NCBI RefSeq assembly: GCF_010093065.1
Contig: NZ_CP048113.1
Span: 744,001 to 808,000 of the forward strand
DNA length: 64,000 nucleotides
Origin: Chitinophaga agri
Lineage (GTDB): Bacteria > Bacteroidota > Bacteroidia > Chitinophagales > Chitinophagaceae
Direction: 5' to 3'
A model generated the notes under the pieces. That model had not been told where the DNA came from, did no database searches, and saw nothing but the letters and a program-made list of their open reading frames with translations. Shown one piece after another: positions 54,201 to 61,656 of this stretch (position 1 is its first letter; the number at the start of each line of letters is the position of its first letter). The position numbers and the translations under genes were made by a program.

Positions 54201-57200
54201 GTTGTATCAACAGTTATAGTTCACCAGAGGATGCGTTTAATTCGGCTAAATTATGCGAAGGCGATCTGAACATGGCATGGCGTAGTTTCCGGAGCATGTA
54301 TCTTGGTGCTAAACGTACGGTAATAGATGACTACCTGAAGAGTCTGAATTGTGGCGCGAGTGCAAAAGAGCTATTGGACTCAGGTAAGGTATTACGCTTT
54401 ACGTCCAGTACCGACCAGCTGGCGAATGCAGGCCTGGGTGCATCATCGGCTTATCTAAAAGATAAGAATGCCGCAGAGACGGCGTCAAGGACGCTCTCAG
54501 ACAGTGCGTACACCGCCAACTGTACTGCGTACGTATCTTATTGGGTACAACAGTTATCTGGTTGTTATGATACAACGGCTATTAAAACTGATATTATCCC
54601 CAAACTGTTAGCGGTTTGTAAGGAAGGTTCAGATGTGGACCATCCCCGCGGCTCCAGTTCTGTAAGGCCTGGTAGCACTAATGCTTACCGTAGTTTCGAG
54701 GAAGTGATAGATGAGTATAATCGTCTGCGAGGTAGAAGTAAAGACCTGGTGTGTAATGCGGATGTGATCACGATGCCGAAACCCTATGACCGTCAGGTAA
54801 GTTATGGAGATCAGCCGACGTATGCGCCACCAACTGATTGTCAGTGTGATAAGATATCCGAGCTGAAGCAGGAGTACGCGGCGATGAAGCATAGTGGGGA
54901 GACGTTTTCAGCTTATATCAGTCGCAAACGAGGTGTAAGTATCAGTCAGGACGACCTGGAAGCGCTGGCGACGGCGTGTAACAATCGCAACAGCAGCTGT
55001 AACTGGTTGCCGAAGCAACTGGTATTACCATCAATCTTCCAGTGTAATGTAGCGCCGGCGTGTGCGACATGTGAAGAGGTAACGCGTTTATATATCTCCT
55101 TTAAAACGAGTTATGGTATTACACCAGAGATGAAGGAAGAAGACAGTGTGCAGGATAAGAAGAATGCATTATTTGCAGCGTATATGAACAACCGCCTTGG
55201 CTTTGCGAAGCAGGCGTGGGAATACCTGTCGTTTATCAATGACAGCTGTAAACAGCCTTCAGGTAATGTTGTACAGGTATGTAAGCCCGGATCACTGAAG
55301 GGTAATCCTCAGGTAAGCACGTATTCGAATGGATCAGTAGATGAGATCAATGATATCGTTCGTAGCCGTGATGGCGGTTACTTACTGGCTGGTTGGACAA
55401 GAGGTTGCAGTAATGGTGAGGAGGATGCGTACCTGATCAAAACGGATAGTACGGGAGCATTATTGTGGTCAAAGACCTATGGCGCAGAGAATCATGAAGA
55501 GATCAAACGTATCCGTCAGACGCGTGATGGCGGCTATATCGGTATCGGTTCTACAAACTCGTATTGTTATGATAATGGTGCTATCTTATTAGTGAAGTTT
55601 GACAGTGCAGGTGTGATCCAGTGGAATAAGGCGTTGGATCTGGGTAGTAATGGTTACACCGGTAAGGGTACTGATGTGATCGAGACGCTTGATAGTAATT
55701 ATGCATTTGCAGGTCAGGGCCTTCCATCGAAATGGATCATGGGAGTCGTTACAGGTGAAGGTGAACTGAAGTGGAGCAAGGTATTGTCATCCAGTGACCG
55801 TAAGGAGCAGATGAATATAGTGGAGAATGGAGACACTTTGGTAGCCGGAACGGCGATAGCTATAGGTAGTGGTAAATATGATGCCGCAATATTGAAGTTC
55901 AGCAAGGTAGATGGTAATCTGCTGGAACAGAGTGGTTACAGTGCTGATAACAGCGACCATATCCCGGGTAGTATCCTGAAGACAGCCAGTGGTTATAAGT
56001 TGGTTGGTCTGAATAGTGCGACGTTGGTTGATATTAGTAGTACAGGTTCTATTGTATCTGCGAGAAAGGCAGCGGCACCAGGTAGCATTATAGCTGGCTC
56101 AGTGACGGCGACAGGAACCAGAGATGGTAGCTTGTTGTTATCACAGTCCGTATCAGGTAGTACTGGTGGTGCATACTGGCAGAAGATAGGTATCAATAAT
56201 GGTGTATTATGGAGTAGTCATGTAGGTGTAAGCGGCCAGGAGTATCTTCGCCACATTGTTTCCAATACTGACGGTACGATGGCCGGCGGTGGTGTAATGG
56301 ATGGCAAAGCAATGCTGATGCTGGCGAATGTGAGTGGTAAGACAGGATGTAAGGACAGTAGTGAAATAATCACCAGTGTAGATATTCTAGCCTCTACGTT
56401 GCGCAAATCACTGCCAGCACAAACCATTACCGATCTGGCTCCGAATTTACTGAGTGCGATAGCCTTAAATGAGAAGAACTGTTCGCCAATAAGAAATATG
56501 AGCAGTTGTCCGGGCATGGATAGTTGTTATACAGTGTATGATCTGCCGTTACTGTGTGGTAACATGGGTGTATTCCCGACGGTACCGTTGGATGAGTCAA
56601 CAGCCTGTTCCGACAGCACCTTCTTTGCGGAGAGTGCAGCGACGACCATCTATAAGGCTTACACAGACTCCGTGAAGAACGACTTCAATGAGAAATATCT
56701 TGCTACTGCCCTACAGGCAGCATCGTTAGAGAAATTCGCGGTGACTTACTCTACAAGTGAATATCATTATACTTTATATTACTATAATCAGGCTGGTACT
56801 CTGGTGAAGACAGTGCCACCGGCAGGCGTAGTGAAGAATATGCGTCAAAGCTGGGTGGACAGTGTGACGGTGGCGAAAGCAGCTAATCAAAAACTGGTAC
56901 CTGCTCATACTATGGCTACAGAATACAGATATAACTCATTGGGTGGTGTAATCGCGCAAAAGACACCTGATGCAGGCATCAGTCAGTTCTGGTATGACAG
57001 GATGGGCCGACTGGTACTCTCACAGAATTATAAACAGAAAGGTAAATTCCTTTACGGTTATACATTGTATGACGATCTCGGAAGGGCGACAGAGCTAGGA
57101 GAGTTGTCATCAGCGGCTTCTATGACGGATATTGTGAGTAGGAGGCCTGGAAGTCTGGCTAGCTGGTTAAACAATGTAGCATCAAGCAGACATCAGATTA

Positions 57201-59758
57201 CCCGCACCACTTATGACCTGGCTTATATGTTCTTTGATGATAACAGCTTTGTTGGCCGCAACCTTCGCAACCGGGTTTCATGGACAGCATTATATAATGG
57301 AACGGAATCATTGGCTGGGGGTAAACATACTACAGCAACATTCTACAGCTATGATATTCATGGTAACGTGGAAACGCTTTTGCAGGATTATAGAGAAGGG
57401 GCGATGGCTGCCGGAGGTCAGCGATTTAAGAAAATTGCATATAACTATGATGTAGTAAGTGGGAAAGTGAATGAGGTAGCTTATCAGGCTGGAGAATCAG
57501 ATGCATTTTACCATCGTTACGATTATGATGCGGAGAACAGGTTGACAAATGTAGAAACCAGCCATGATAAGGTATACTGGGAAAATGATGCGTATTACGA
57601 TTATTACAAGCATGGGCCACTGGCAAGAACGGTGATTGGTCACCAGCAAGTGCAGGGTATAGATAATGTTTATACGCTGCAGGGTAATATCAAAGGTGTA
57701 AATAGTACAACATTAGATGCCGCGAATGATCCTGGAGAGGACGGAAAACTCGGAAGTGCGGTACCTAAAGATGCATTTGGTTTCACATTGCACTACTATG
57801 GGTCTGAAGATTATAAACCTATTAATGCTGCAAAAAAGCCATTTGCAGTTGCAGCAGGTGATTTTAAGCCGCTATATAACAGTAACGTTGCCGCTAGTAG
57901 TCAGCATATTGCGACAATAGGTGATCCGCTTTTATATAATTATCAATATGACGTACTGAATCGTCTGAAAGGTATGCAGGCTTATAAGGGATTGAATCAG
58001 TCAACCAATACATGGGAAGTGGTGCCGTTAGAAGATTTCAAAGAATCAATGAGTTATGATGGGAATGGTAATATCCTGACGTACAATCGTAACGGCAATA
58101 ACACCTTTGCAAATAATTCTCTTGAAATGGACAAGTTATCATACAACTACCGTCCAGGCACGCATAAGCTCGATTGGATTGACGATGCAGTGGCGACAGA
58201 AAATTACAATAATGATATTGATAGGCAGCAATCTGGTAACTACGTATATGACAGCATAGGTAATTTAATAGGTGATGTTGCAGCGGGTATTGTAACTGTA
58301 GAGTGGAATATTTACGGCAAAATAGCATATATTGTGAAGGCCAATAATGACACGATACATTATACCTATGACATAGCTGGTAACAGGATTAGCAAAAGAT
58401 ATCAAAACATAACAACATGGTATGTGCGGGACGCATCTGGTAACGTGTTGTCTACCTATACCCGAGACGCAGATGGCCCGGTTTTGCTTTCGGAGATGGC
58501 GCTCTACGGTGCAAACAGACTCGGAATGGTTGATGTTGAATCTGGTACTCTAAGCAATAATGAGACTAGCGTAGTGTTGGCTAAACTTGGATCAGGTGAA
58601 GTTATTGACTTTGTCAGAGGCAACAAGCGTTTTGAGTTAAGTAATCATCTTGGTAACGTGCTGGCGACGGTGACTGATAAGAAGTTTGCCCGCGCATCCG
58701 GAGATAATATCTTATATGACTTTAATCTGTTATCGGCTAATGAATATTATCCATTTGGAATGCAGATGCCAGGCAGAAACTACAATACCACTGCCTATAG
58801 GTATGGATTCAATGGGAAGGAGAATGATAATGAAGTGAAAGGAGATGACAACTCGATTGACTTCGGCGCTAGGATATATGATCCCCGTGTAGGAAGGATG
58901 CTTTCGGTGGATCCTGCTGCTGATGAGTATCCAGCACTTTCGCCATATTCCGGTTTAGGAAATAATCCAACGATATTTATCGATCCAGATGGCAAGAGAA
59001 TCTATTTTGTCCCTGGATTAGGGTACGACGCTACAAAAGGAGACAAGAATAGTCCATACGCGCGGCAAGGCCAGAATTCAGGTGGGGTTGCAGATGTCCT
59101 TAGGCAATATCTGCAGGATAATAATACTTATTCTAAGACGATTCAGGGTTCAAAAGGTGGTCGTTTTGCAGATATGGGATATGTTGCCTGGCATGGTCAG
59201 CGTCCGCGCCTTGACATTGAAAACGATGATAGGGTTATGATGGTGATCAATGGAATTAAAGATGACTTGCAGCGTAATCCTTTGAAAAGGTCAGAGGGAG
59301 AACAGATGAATCTGTTAGGAACTAGTCAGGGATCTGTTACCGTTGCACAAGCCGCCGTTGCCATGTTGGAGAATCCCGAGAAATTTGGACTAGAAAAAGG
59401 ATTTAAAATAGATAACCTGGTACTTGCCGGTTCTCCCGTTTCACCTAAATCAGCACTTTATAAAAGATTACAGGAGTTAGAAACACAAGGTAAAATCGGT
59501 AAGCTGGAATATGAGGACTTTCAGGCTGACGGCGATGTTGTATCTGGCCTTGCAAGTACTACAAGGGTGGGTGCGATGGTTAAAGGATCAAAGTTCTTGG
59601 GGAAAATTGCTCAGGCAATATCTCTGGCTTTAAGAAAACAAGAGCAGAAAGACGTTCACATTAGAGCTGCTGAAAATCTGCCTATAGAAATTAACGGAGA
59701 AAAAAATACTTTCGGTGGACACATTAAAAAGTTGTTTGAAAGGAAGCACATTCATTAG
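51293..59758 (+). CDS. Giant RHS polymorphic toxin with C-terminal lipase-like effector
   Basis: The 2821-residue protein starts with a signal peptide (ending LTHAQTG, about residue 30). A DUF6443-like region (about 340-385, YYDGSLRNHQTMTKDN) is followed by a cysteine-rich region (about 600-1330, CEPDCASCLAG) and a stretch of propeller-like repeats at about 1340-1680 (SRDGGYLLAGWTRG, IRQTRDGGYIGIG). YD repeats occupy about 1870-2370 and the RHS core about 2480-2570 (YYPFGMQMPGRNY, YDPRVGRMLSVDPAADEYP). The last 250 residues form an alpha/beta-hydrolase-like domain with GTSQGS at about 2676-2681, the nucleophile elbow of lipases. It probably attacks membranes of rival cells. The next gene overlaps it and is a lipoprotein, as expected for immunity to a periplasm- or membrane-acting lipase. 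Confidence 0.88.
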   Translation: MNIERRIKQFLRGALFLLLAYLPQLTHAQTGGQIILKRILDGAKGQLVADSAIAVSDTAYFGSGLAGKLDTPYQVKNIITFSINEYAKVVLPDSFRATANLRIYYTLPDLSVDSVDQSLSINYDTAGTYTMRSSFVFNGAHRVNVKILGVTIIGGDTNKASSRTTNTVSTDILSALMVTNEIEVHPVYKLSCTADAVKSVSHDIASVAKTGELVVSWPLMTGADVYDLEWAYVDQTALSDGRYGSPSNPSAELLFEDNTTRVTIATNSYSIPLLYDAIGTLYYRVRGVQEKAGYQRIETGWSSNATGGLGAFSFGGHEPGLNWQSNIDFAEDGKRKVTIKYYDGSLRNHQTMTKDNSTNTVIATEVFYDYQGRPALQVMPAPTLSKILNYAHNLNAALNGAEYDKDQYDALAIPESYLTASAAQMSSTSGSNQYYSNNNPEKLIGNSQYLPNADGYAFSETEYTADNTGRIQRQSSVGKTFKLGSGHETKYSYNTPTKNELYALFGTEVGDVTHYFKNTVTDGNGQTTVTYLDMHNRTIATALAGVPENGDLENLSSLNSIVVTDTVSGAENAIIEGNRITSRKEHFATQGDSVRFVYELTPPVLQKQNCKDTVICYTGMYDLEIRITDDVFSQHLPGGKPVDTVLRAKLDTISVDCDQPVKPIRLAFSLWLDKGSYTFTKTLTISQAAMDYYRDSVFLKSNVCKSYEQILEEQKAIQRTIPCEPDCASCLAGIGLWEEYRIRYMNDNGYVGDSVNYRAEAWASYNEALATCNELCGKGTETDAMRQAMLLDMSAPGGQYALPRDTANRYSIFYLDMKDTTYNYADTSIHYLNEIGERDMVYDIAGGQYVLPQKLGPAEFAAAFKSSWAEALLPLHPEYCKLLTKNGYRLSEEWDMAFEKVETYQEARDAGYLNPQGMSNRNFPINKKDPLDNTTLTGKLISQLEHFNGGSYDMWRVAVASVKCDESGAGCINSYSSPEDAFNSAKLCEGDLNMAWRSFRSMYLGAKRTVIDDYLKSLNCGASAKELLDSGKVLRFTSSTDQLANAGLGASSAYLKDKNAAETASRTLSDSAYTANCTAYVSYWVQQLSGCYDTTAIKTDIIPKLLAVCKEGSDVDHPRGSSSVRPGSTNAYRSFEEVIDEYNRLRGRSKDLVCNADVITMPKPYDRQVSYGDQPTYAPPTDCQCDKISELKQEYAAMKHSGETFSAYISRKRGVSISQDDLEALATACNNRNSSCNWLPKQLVLPSIFQCNVAPACATCEEVTRLYISFKTSYGITPEMKEEDSVQDKKNALFAAYMNNRLGFAKQAWEYLSFINDSCKQPSGNVVQVCKPGSLKGNPQVSTYSNGSVDEINDIVRSRDGGYLLAGWTRGCSNGEEDAYLIKTDSTGALLWSKTYGAENHEEIKRIRQTRDGGYIGIGSTNSYCYDNGAILLVKFDSAGVIQWNKALDLGSNGYTGKGTDVIETLDSNYAFAGQGLPSKWIMGVVTGEGELKWSKVLSSSDRKEQMNIVENGDTLVAGTAIAIGSGKYDAAILKFSKVDGNLLEQSGYSADNSDHIPGSILKTASGYKLVGLNSATLVDISSTGSIVSARKAAAPGSIIAGSVTATGTRDGSLLLSQSVSGSTGGAYWQKIGINNGVLWSSHVGVSGQEYLRHIVSNTDGTMAGGGVMDGKAMLMLANVSGKTGCKDSSEIITSVDILASTLRKSLPAQTITDLAPNLLSAIALNEKNCSPIRNMSSCPGMDSCYTVYDLPLLCGNMGVFPTVPLDESTACSDSTFFAESAATTIYKAYTDSVKNDFNEKYLATALQAASLEKFAVTYSTSEYHYTLYYYNQAGTLVKTVPPAGVVKNMRQSWVDSVTVAKAANQKLVPAHTMATEYRYNSLGGVIAQKTPDAGISQFWYDRMGRLVLSQNYKQKGKFLYGYTLYDDLGRATELGELSSAASMTDIVSRRPGSLASWLNNVASSRHQITRTTYDLAYMFFDDNSFVGRNLRNRVSWTALYNGTESLAGGKHTTATFYSYDIHGNVETLLQDYREGAMAAGGQRFKKIAYNYDVVSGKVNEVAYQAGESDAFYHRYDYDAENRLTNVETSHDKVYWENDAYYDYYKHGPLARTVIGHQQVQGIDNVYTLQGNIKGVNSTTLDAANDPGEDGKLGSAVPKDAFGFTLHYYGSEDYKPINAAKKPFAVAAGDFKPLYNSNVAASSQHIATIGDPLLYNYQYDVLNRLKGMQAYKGLNQSTNTWEVVPLEDFKESMSYDGNGNILTYNRNGNNTFANNSLEMDKLSYNYRPGTHKLDWIDDAVATENYNNDIDRQQSGNYVYDSIGNLIGDVAAGIVTVEWNIYGKIAYIVKANNDTIHYTYDIAGNRISKRYQNITTWYVRDASGNVLSTYTRDADGPVLLSEMALYGANRLGMVDVESGTLSNNETSVVLAKLGSGEVIDFVRGNKRFELSNHLGNVLATVTDKKFARASGDNILYDFNLLSANEYYPFGMQMPGRNYNTTAYRYGFNGKENDNEVKGDDNSIDFGARIYDPRVGRMLSVDPAADEYPALSPYSGLGNNPTIFIDPDGKRIYFVPGLGYDATKGDKNSPYARQGQNSGGVADVLRQYLQDNNTYSKTIQGSKGGRFADMGYVAWHGQRPRLDIENDDRVMMVINGIKDDLQRNPLKRSEGEQMNLLGTSQGSVTVAQAAVAMLENPEKFGLEKGFKIDNLVLAGSPVSPKSALYKRLQELETQGKIGKLEYEDFQADGDVVSGLASTTRVGAMVKGSKFLGKIAQAISLALRKQEQKDVHIRAAENLPIEINGEKNTFGGHIKKLFERKHIH
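52786..53636 (+). repeat. Long near-identical repeat, first copy (inside RHS gene 1)
   Basis: This 851-bp stretch matches 63150-64000 without gaps (constant offset 10364 bp) and with only about 20 substitutions by eye, roughly 98% identity. The preceding parts of the two genes are much more divergent, so the copies look recently homogenised by recombination. The true extent runs beyond the window. Confidence 0.85.
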
Positions 59759-60176
59759 TTTGATCTGTGCATTCTCATTTTTGAGTTGTCAAACTATTAG
59801 TCCTACACGTCTTATAGATGGGGGATTTAAAGATTTGGGAGACTATAAAAAGATGACGAAACATATAGTTGAGAATGACTTCCAGAATGGATATAAAGGA
59901 GATTCGATCATTGAACGATCTAATGCGGATAGTATTTTAGCCGACTTTATGAAAAAAAGAGGAATCATGGTTATACAAATTATCCGCGGAACGGAAAATC
60001 CAAAGGATACATGTCATGATTGTCTAGTACAATATCGTTTTTTCCATGTACCAATATTTGGTAAAGGAAAGGAATTGACGTTCGATTTTACTTCCGATCC
60101 GCCCATGAAAAGTGAAAGGAGCGATGGAACGATATTGAAGGTATTGGAAAAAGGAGTTTATTATTTAAAATATTAG
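59715..60176 (+). CDS. Putative immunity lipoprotein for the lipase effector
   Basis: This 153-residue protein has a lipoprotein signal with lipobox FLSC (GSTFISLICAFSFLSCQ). The start is uncertain: GTG at 59715 gives the listed protein, and TTG at 59736 gives MKGSTFISLICAF. Either way the start overlaps the end of the RHS lipase gene by 23-44 bp. The mature part has no known family; it has a CHDC pair and a YRFFHVPIFGKG segment. Lipase effectors are typically neutralised by periplasmic lipoproteins, which fits. It has the low GC content of the toxin tip and is followed by an intrinsic terminator. Confidence 0.7.
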   Translation: MDTLKSCLKGSTFISLICAFSFLSCQTISPTRLIDGGFKDLGDYKKMTKHIVENDFQNGYKGDSIIERSNADSILADFMKKRGIMVIQIIRGTENPKDTCHDCLVQYRFFHVPIFGKGKELTFDFTSDPPMKSERSDGTILKVLEKGVYYLKY

Positions 60177-60206
60177 AATCCACTAGGTATTTCATTTAAA
60201 TGATCT

Positions 60207-60249
60207 TTGAATGGCGTCTTCTGACTAGAGGACGCCATTCAATTTTTTA
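60207..60249 (+). terminator. Intrinsic terminator at the end of the RHS lipase/immunity unit
   Basis: TTGAATGGCGTC (60207-60218) pairs with GACGCCATTCAA (60231-60242) over 12 bp with a 12-nt loop, followed directly by a run of T (60243-60248). It marks the end of the first toxin-immunity unit. Confidence 0.8.
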
Positions 60250-60491
60250 ATTGGTATATGGATGGTGGAAGAAATGAGCAGGCAGGTCAAAATACACATC
60301 TCAACAGGGCGGCAATAGTATTTTTAAAAGCTTTTTTATTGTGTCTCTCTCTGTGCTAGCGGCGAATGAGACTAATATCATGAGGCTTTATGCCAGAAAT
60401 AAGAAGTATACTAAAGATCTCGCCAGTAAATAGATCAGGAGGGTACGATATAAGAAGATTGCGGACTCTTTGTAAATGAGTTTAATGGATA
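60250..60491. other. Non-coding stretch before the orphan toxin tip
   Basis: AT-rich and broken by stops in all forward frames. Short fragments such as NETNIMRLYARNKKYTKDL look like decayed toxin-cassette sequence, but I cannot assign them. Confidence 0.35.
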
Positions 60492-60724
60492 CCTGGTCAG
60501 ACCGCGAGACCGGATGGTACAGATAATCCGTGGAAGAAATGGAAATATAACCCTAAAACGGATCAAACTACCAGGAAGGATGCAAATGGCAAGACATCAT
60601 CGTAAAAGAAACACCTGAATTTATTGAATTTTGGAAAAAAAAACATCCAGATAAGAAAATACCAGACCGAGGGAAGCCTAAGCAACCACAGCCTGAGCAA
60701 TCAAACAAACCTAAGAAAACTTAA
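60492..60724 (+). pseudogene. Orphan C-terminal tip of a polymorphic toxin, frameshifted
   Basis: Two forward frames together read like the end of an RHS effector. The first, 60492-60605, gives GTDNPWKKWKYNPKTDQTT and then RKDANGKTSS before a stop. The second, from about 60596 to 60724, gives IIVKETPEFIEFWKKKHPD and a Pro/Lys-rich end. One frameshift near 60596-60604 would rejoin them. No RHS shell precedes the tip, which is the usual state of an orphan toxin module displaced by recombination. The Sel1-like gene after it may be its immunity gene. Confidence 0.5.
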
Positions 60725-60740
60725 TAGTAATATCAGTCAT

Positions 60741-61199
60741 ATGAAAAATATTCGAATGAAGAGATTTATTAAGATTTCTGATAAGAGTGGATTTTCCGAA
60801 TATCAGATAGCATGTCGATTTGATAACAGAATACTATTTCATACTAAAAGTCGGAATAGACGTCGTGTCTTATATAGAAAATATCTGTTTTTTTTGAAAA
60901 TATCTGCAAATTTAGGATATCCTTTAGCACAAGAGTCTATGGCATTGGCATATGGTGATAGTAATACTTTAGGGTTTAATAATCCTGACGAGAATGAAGA
61001 AATGCAAATGTATTGGTTTAAAAAAGCCTGTGACAACGATATCGCTAGTTCATGTAATGCACTGGCAGTCATTTATGAGCGGAGAGGTTTAATAGATGAA
61101 GCGATCAAAACATATAATAAAGCGATAGCGTTAGGAGATGGTCTGGCAGTTGGGAATCTGGCGACATTAAAATTTCCGAATGGGGCTTCTGAAGAGTAA
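60741..61199 (+). CDS. Sel1/TPR-like small protein, possible orphan immunity protein
   Basis: This 152-residue protein without a signal peptide has helical repeats of Sel1 type, for example SANLGYPLAQESMALAYGD, then MYWFKKACDNDIASSCNALA and DEAIKTYNKAIALGDGLAVG. Sel1-like repeat proteins occur as immunity proteins in polymorphic-toxin arrays (established in comparative genomics). The ATG at 60741 is chosen because the longer frame would include the orphan toxin tip in another phase. It follows the tip by 16 bp and lies before the second RHS gene. Confidence 0.6.
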   Translation: MKNIRMKRFIKISDKSGFSEYQIACRFDNRILFHTKSRNRRRVLYRKYLFFLKISANLGYPLAQESMALAYGDSNTLGFNNPDENEEMQMYWFKKACDNDIASSCNALAVIYERRGLIDEAIKTYNKAIALGDGLAVGNLATLKFPNGASEE

Positions 61200-61656
61200 G
61201 TTGGATAAGCTTAGATGGAATTAGTGTGACAATGAATTTGATTTTAACAGCGTGGATAGTCATGACGCATTTCGTGATATGAGTAAACGTTTGTTGTCGA
61301 TATTAAACGCGCAATATTAAATATCTAATACGGGGTATTGGGTAAATGCTGATGAGTACTTTGGGCATACTTCTTAAGTACGCAAAATGATAGCACAGAG
61401 CATTCAGATAAATATACGGTCGTCTTCTGATGAAAGACGACAGTATGTCGTTATATTGCTTGTCCTTAATTAATCTATTGGTATAATCGCATTTATTTGC
61501 CCCGCTTTCTATACCTTCGCTGCCGATTGAGAAAATGCAACTAGTATTGAATGTTCGTATCATTGTTCCCTATACGTTAGGCGAGTATTGACGTAAACAG
61601 ATGGTTTACTTACAGTAGAAGCTATTGCGATAAGAAGAATAGAATATCCCGGACCT
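61200..61656. other. Gene-free gap before the second RHS gene
   Basis: There is no believable gene. A reverse open frame (61303-61563) has poor composition. An 8-bp hairpin (GTCGTCTT 61419-61426 with AAGACGAC 61434-61441, 7-nt loop) lacks a T-run. The last 25 bp before the ATG resemble the sequence before the first RHS gene (both have ATCCC-GACC-T-ATGAA), so the duplication includes part of the leader. Confidence 0.5.

Noticed and set aside
61303..61563. 86-residue reverse frame before the second RHS gene
   Set aside because: Poor composition and no family; the region looks non-coding.
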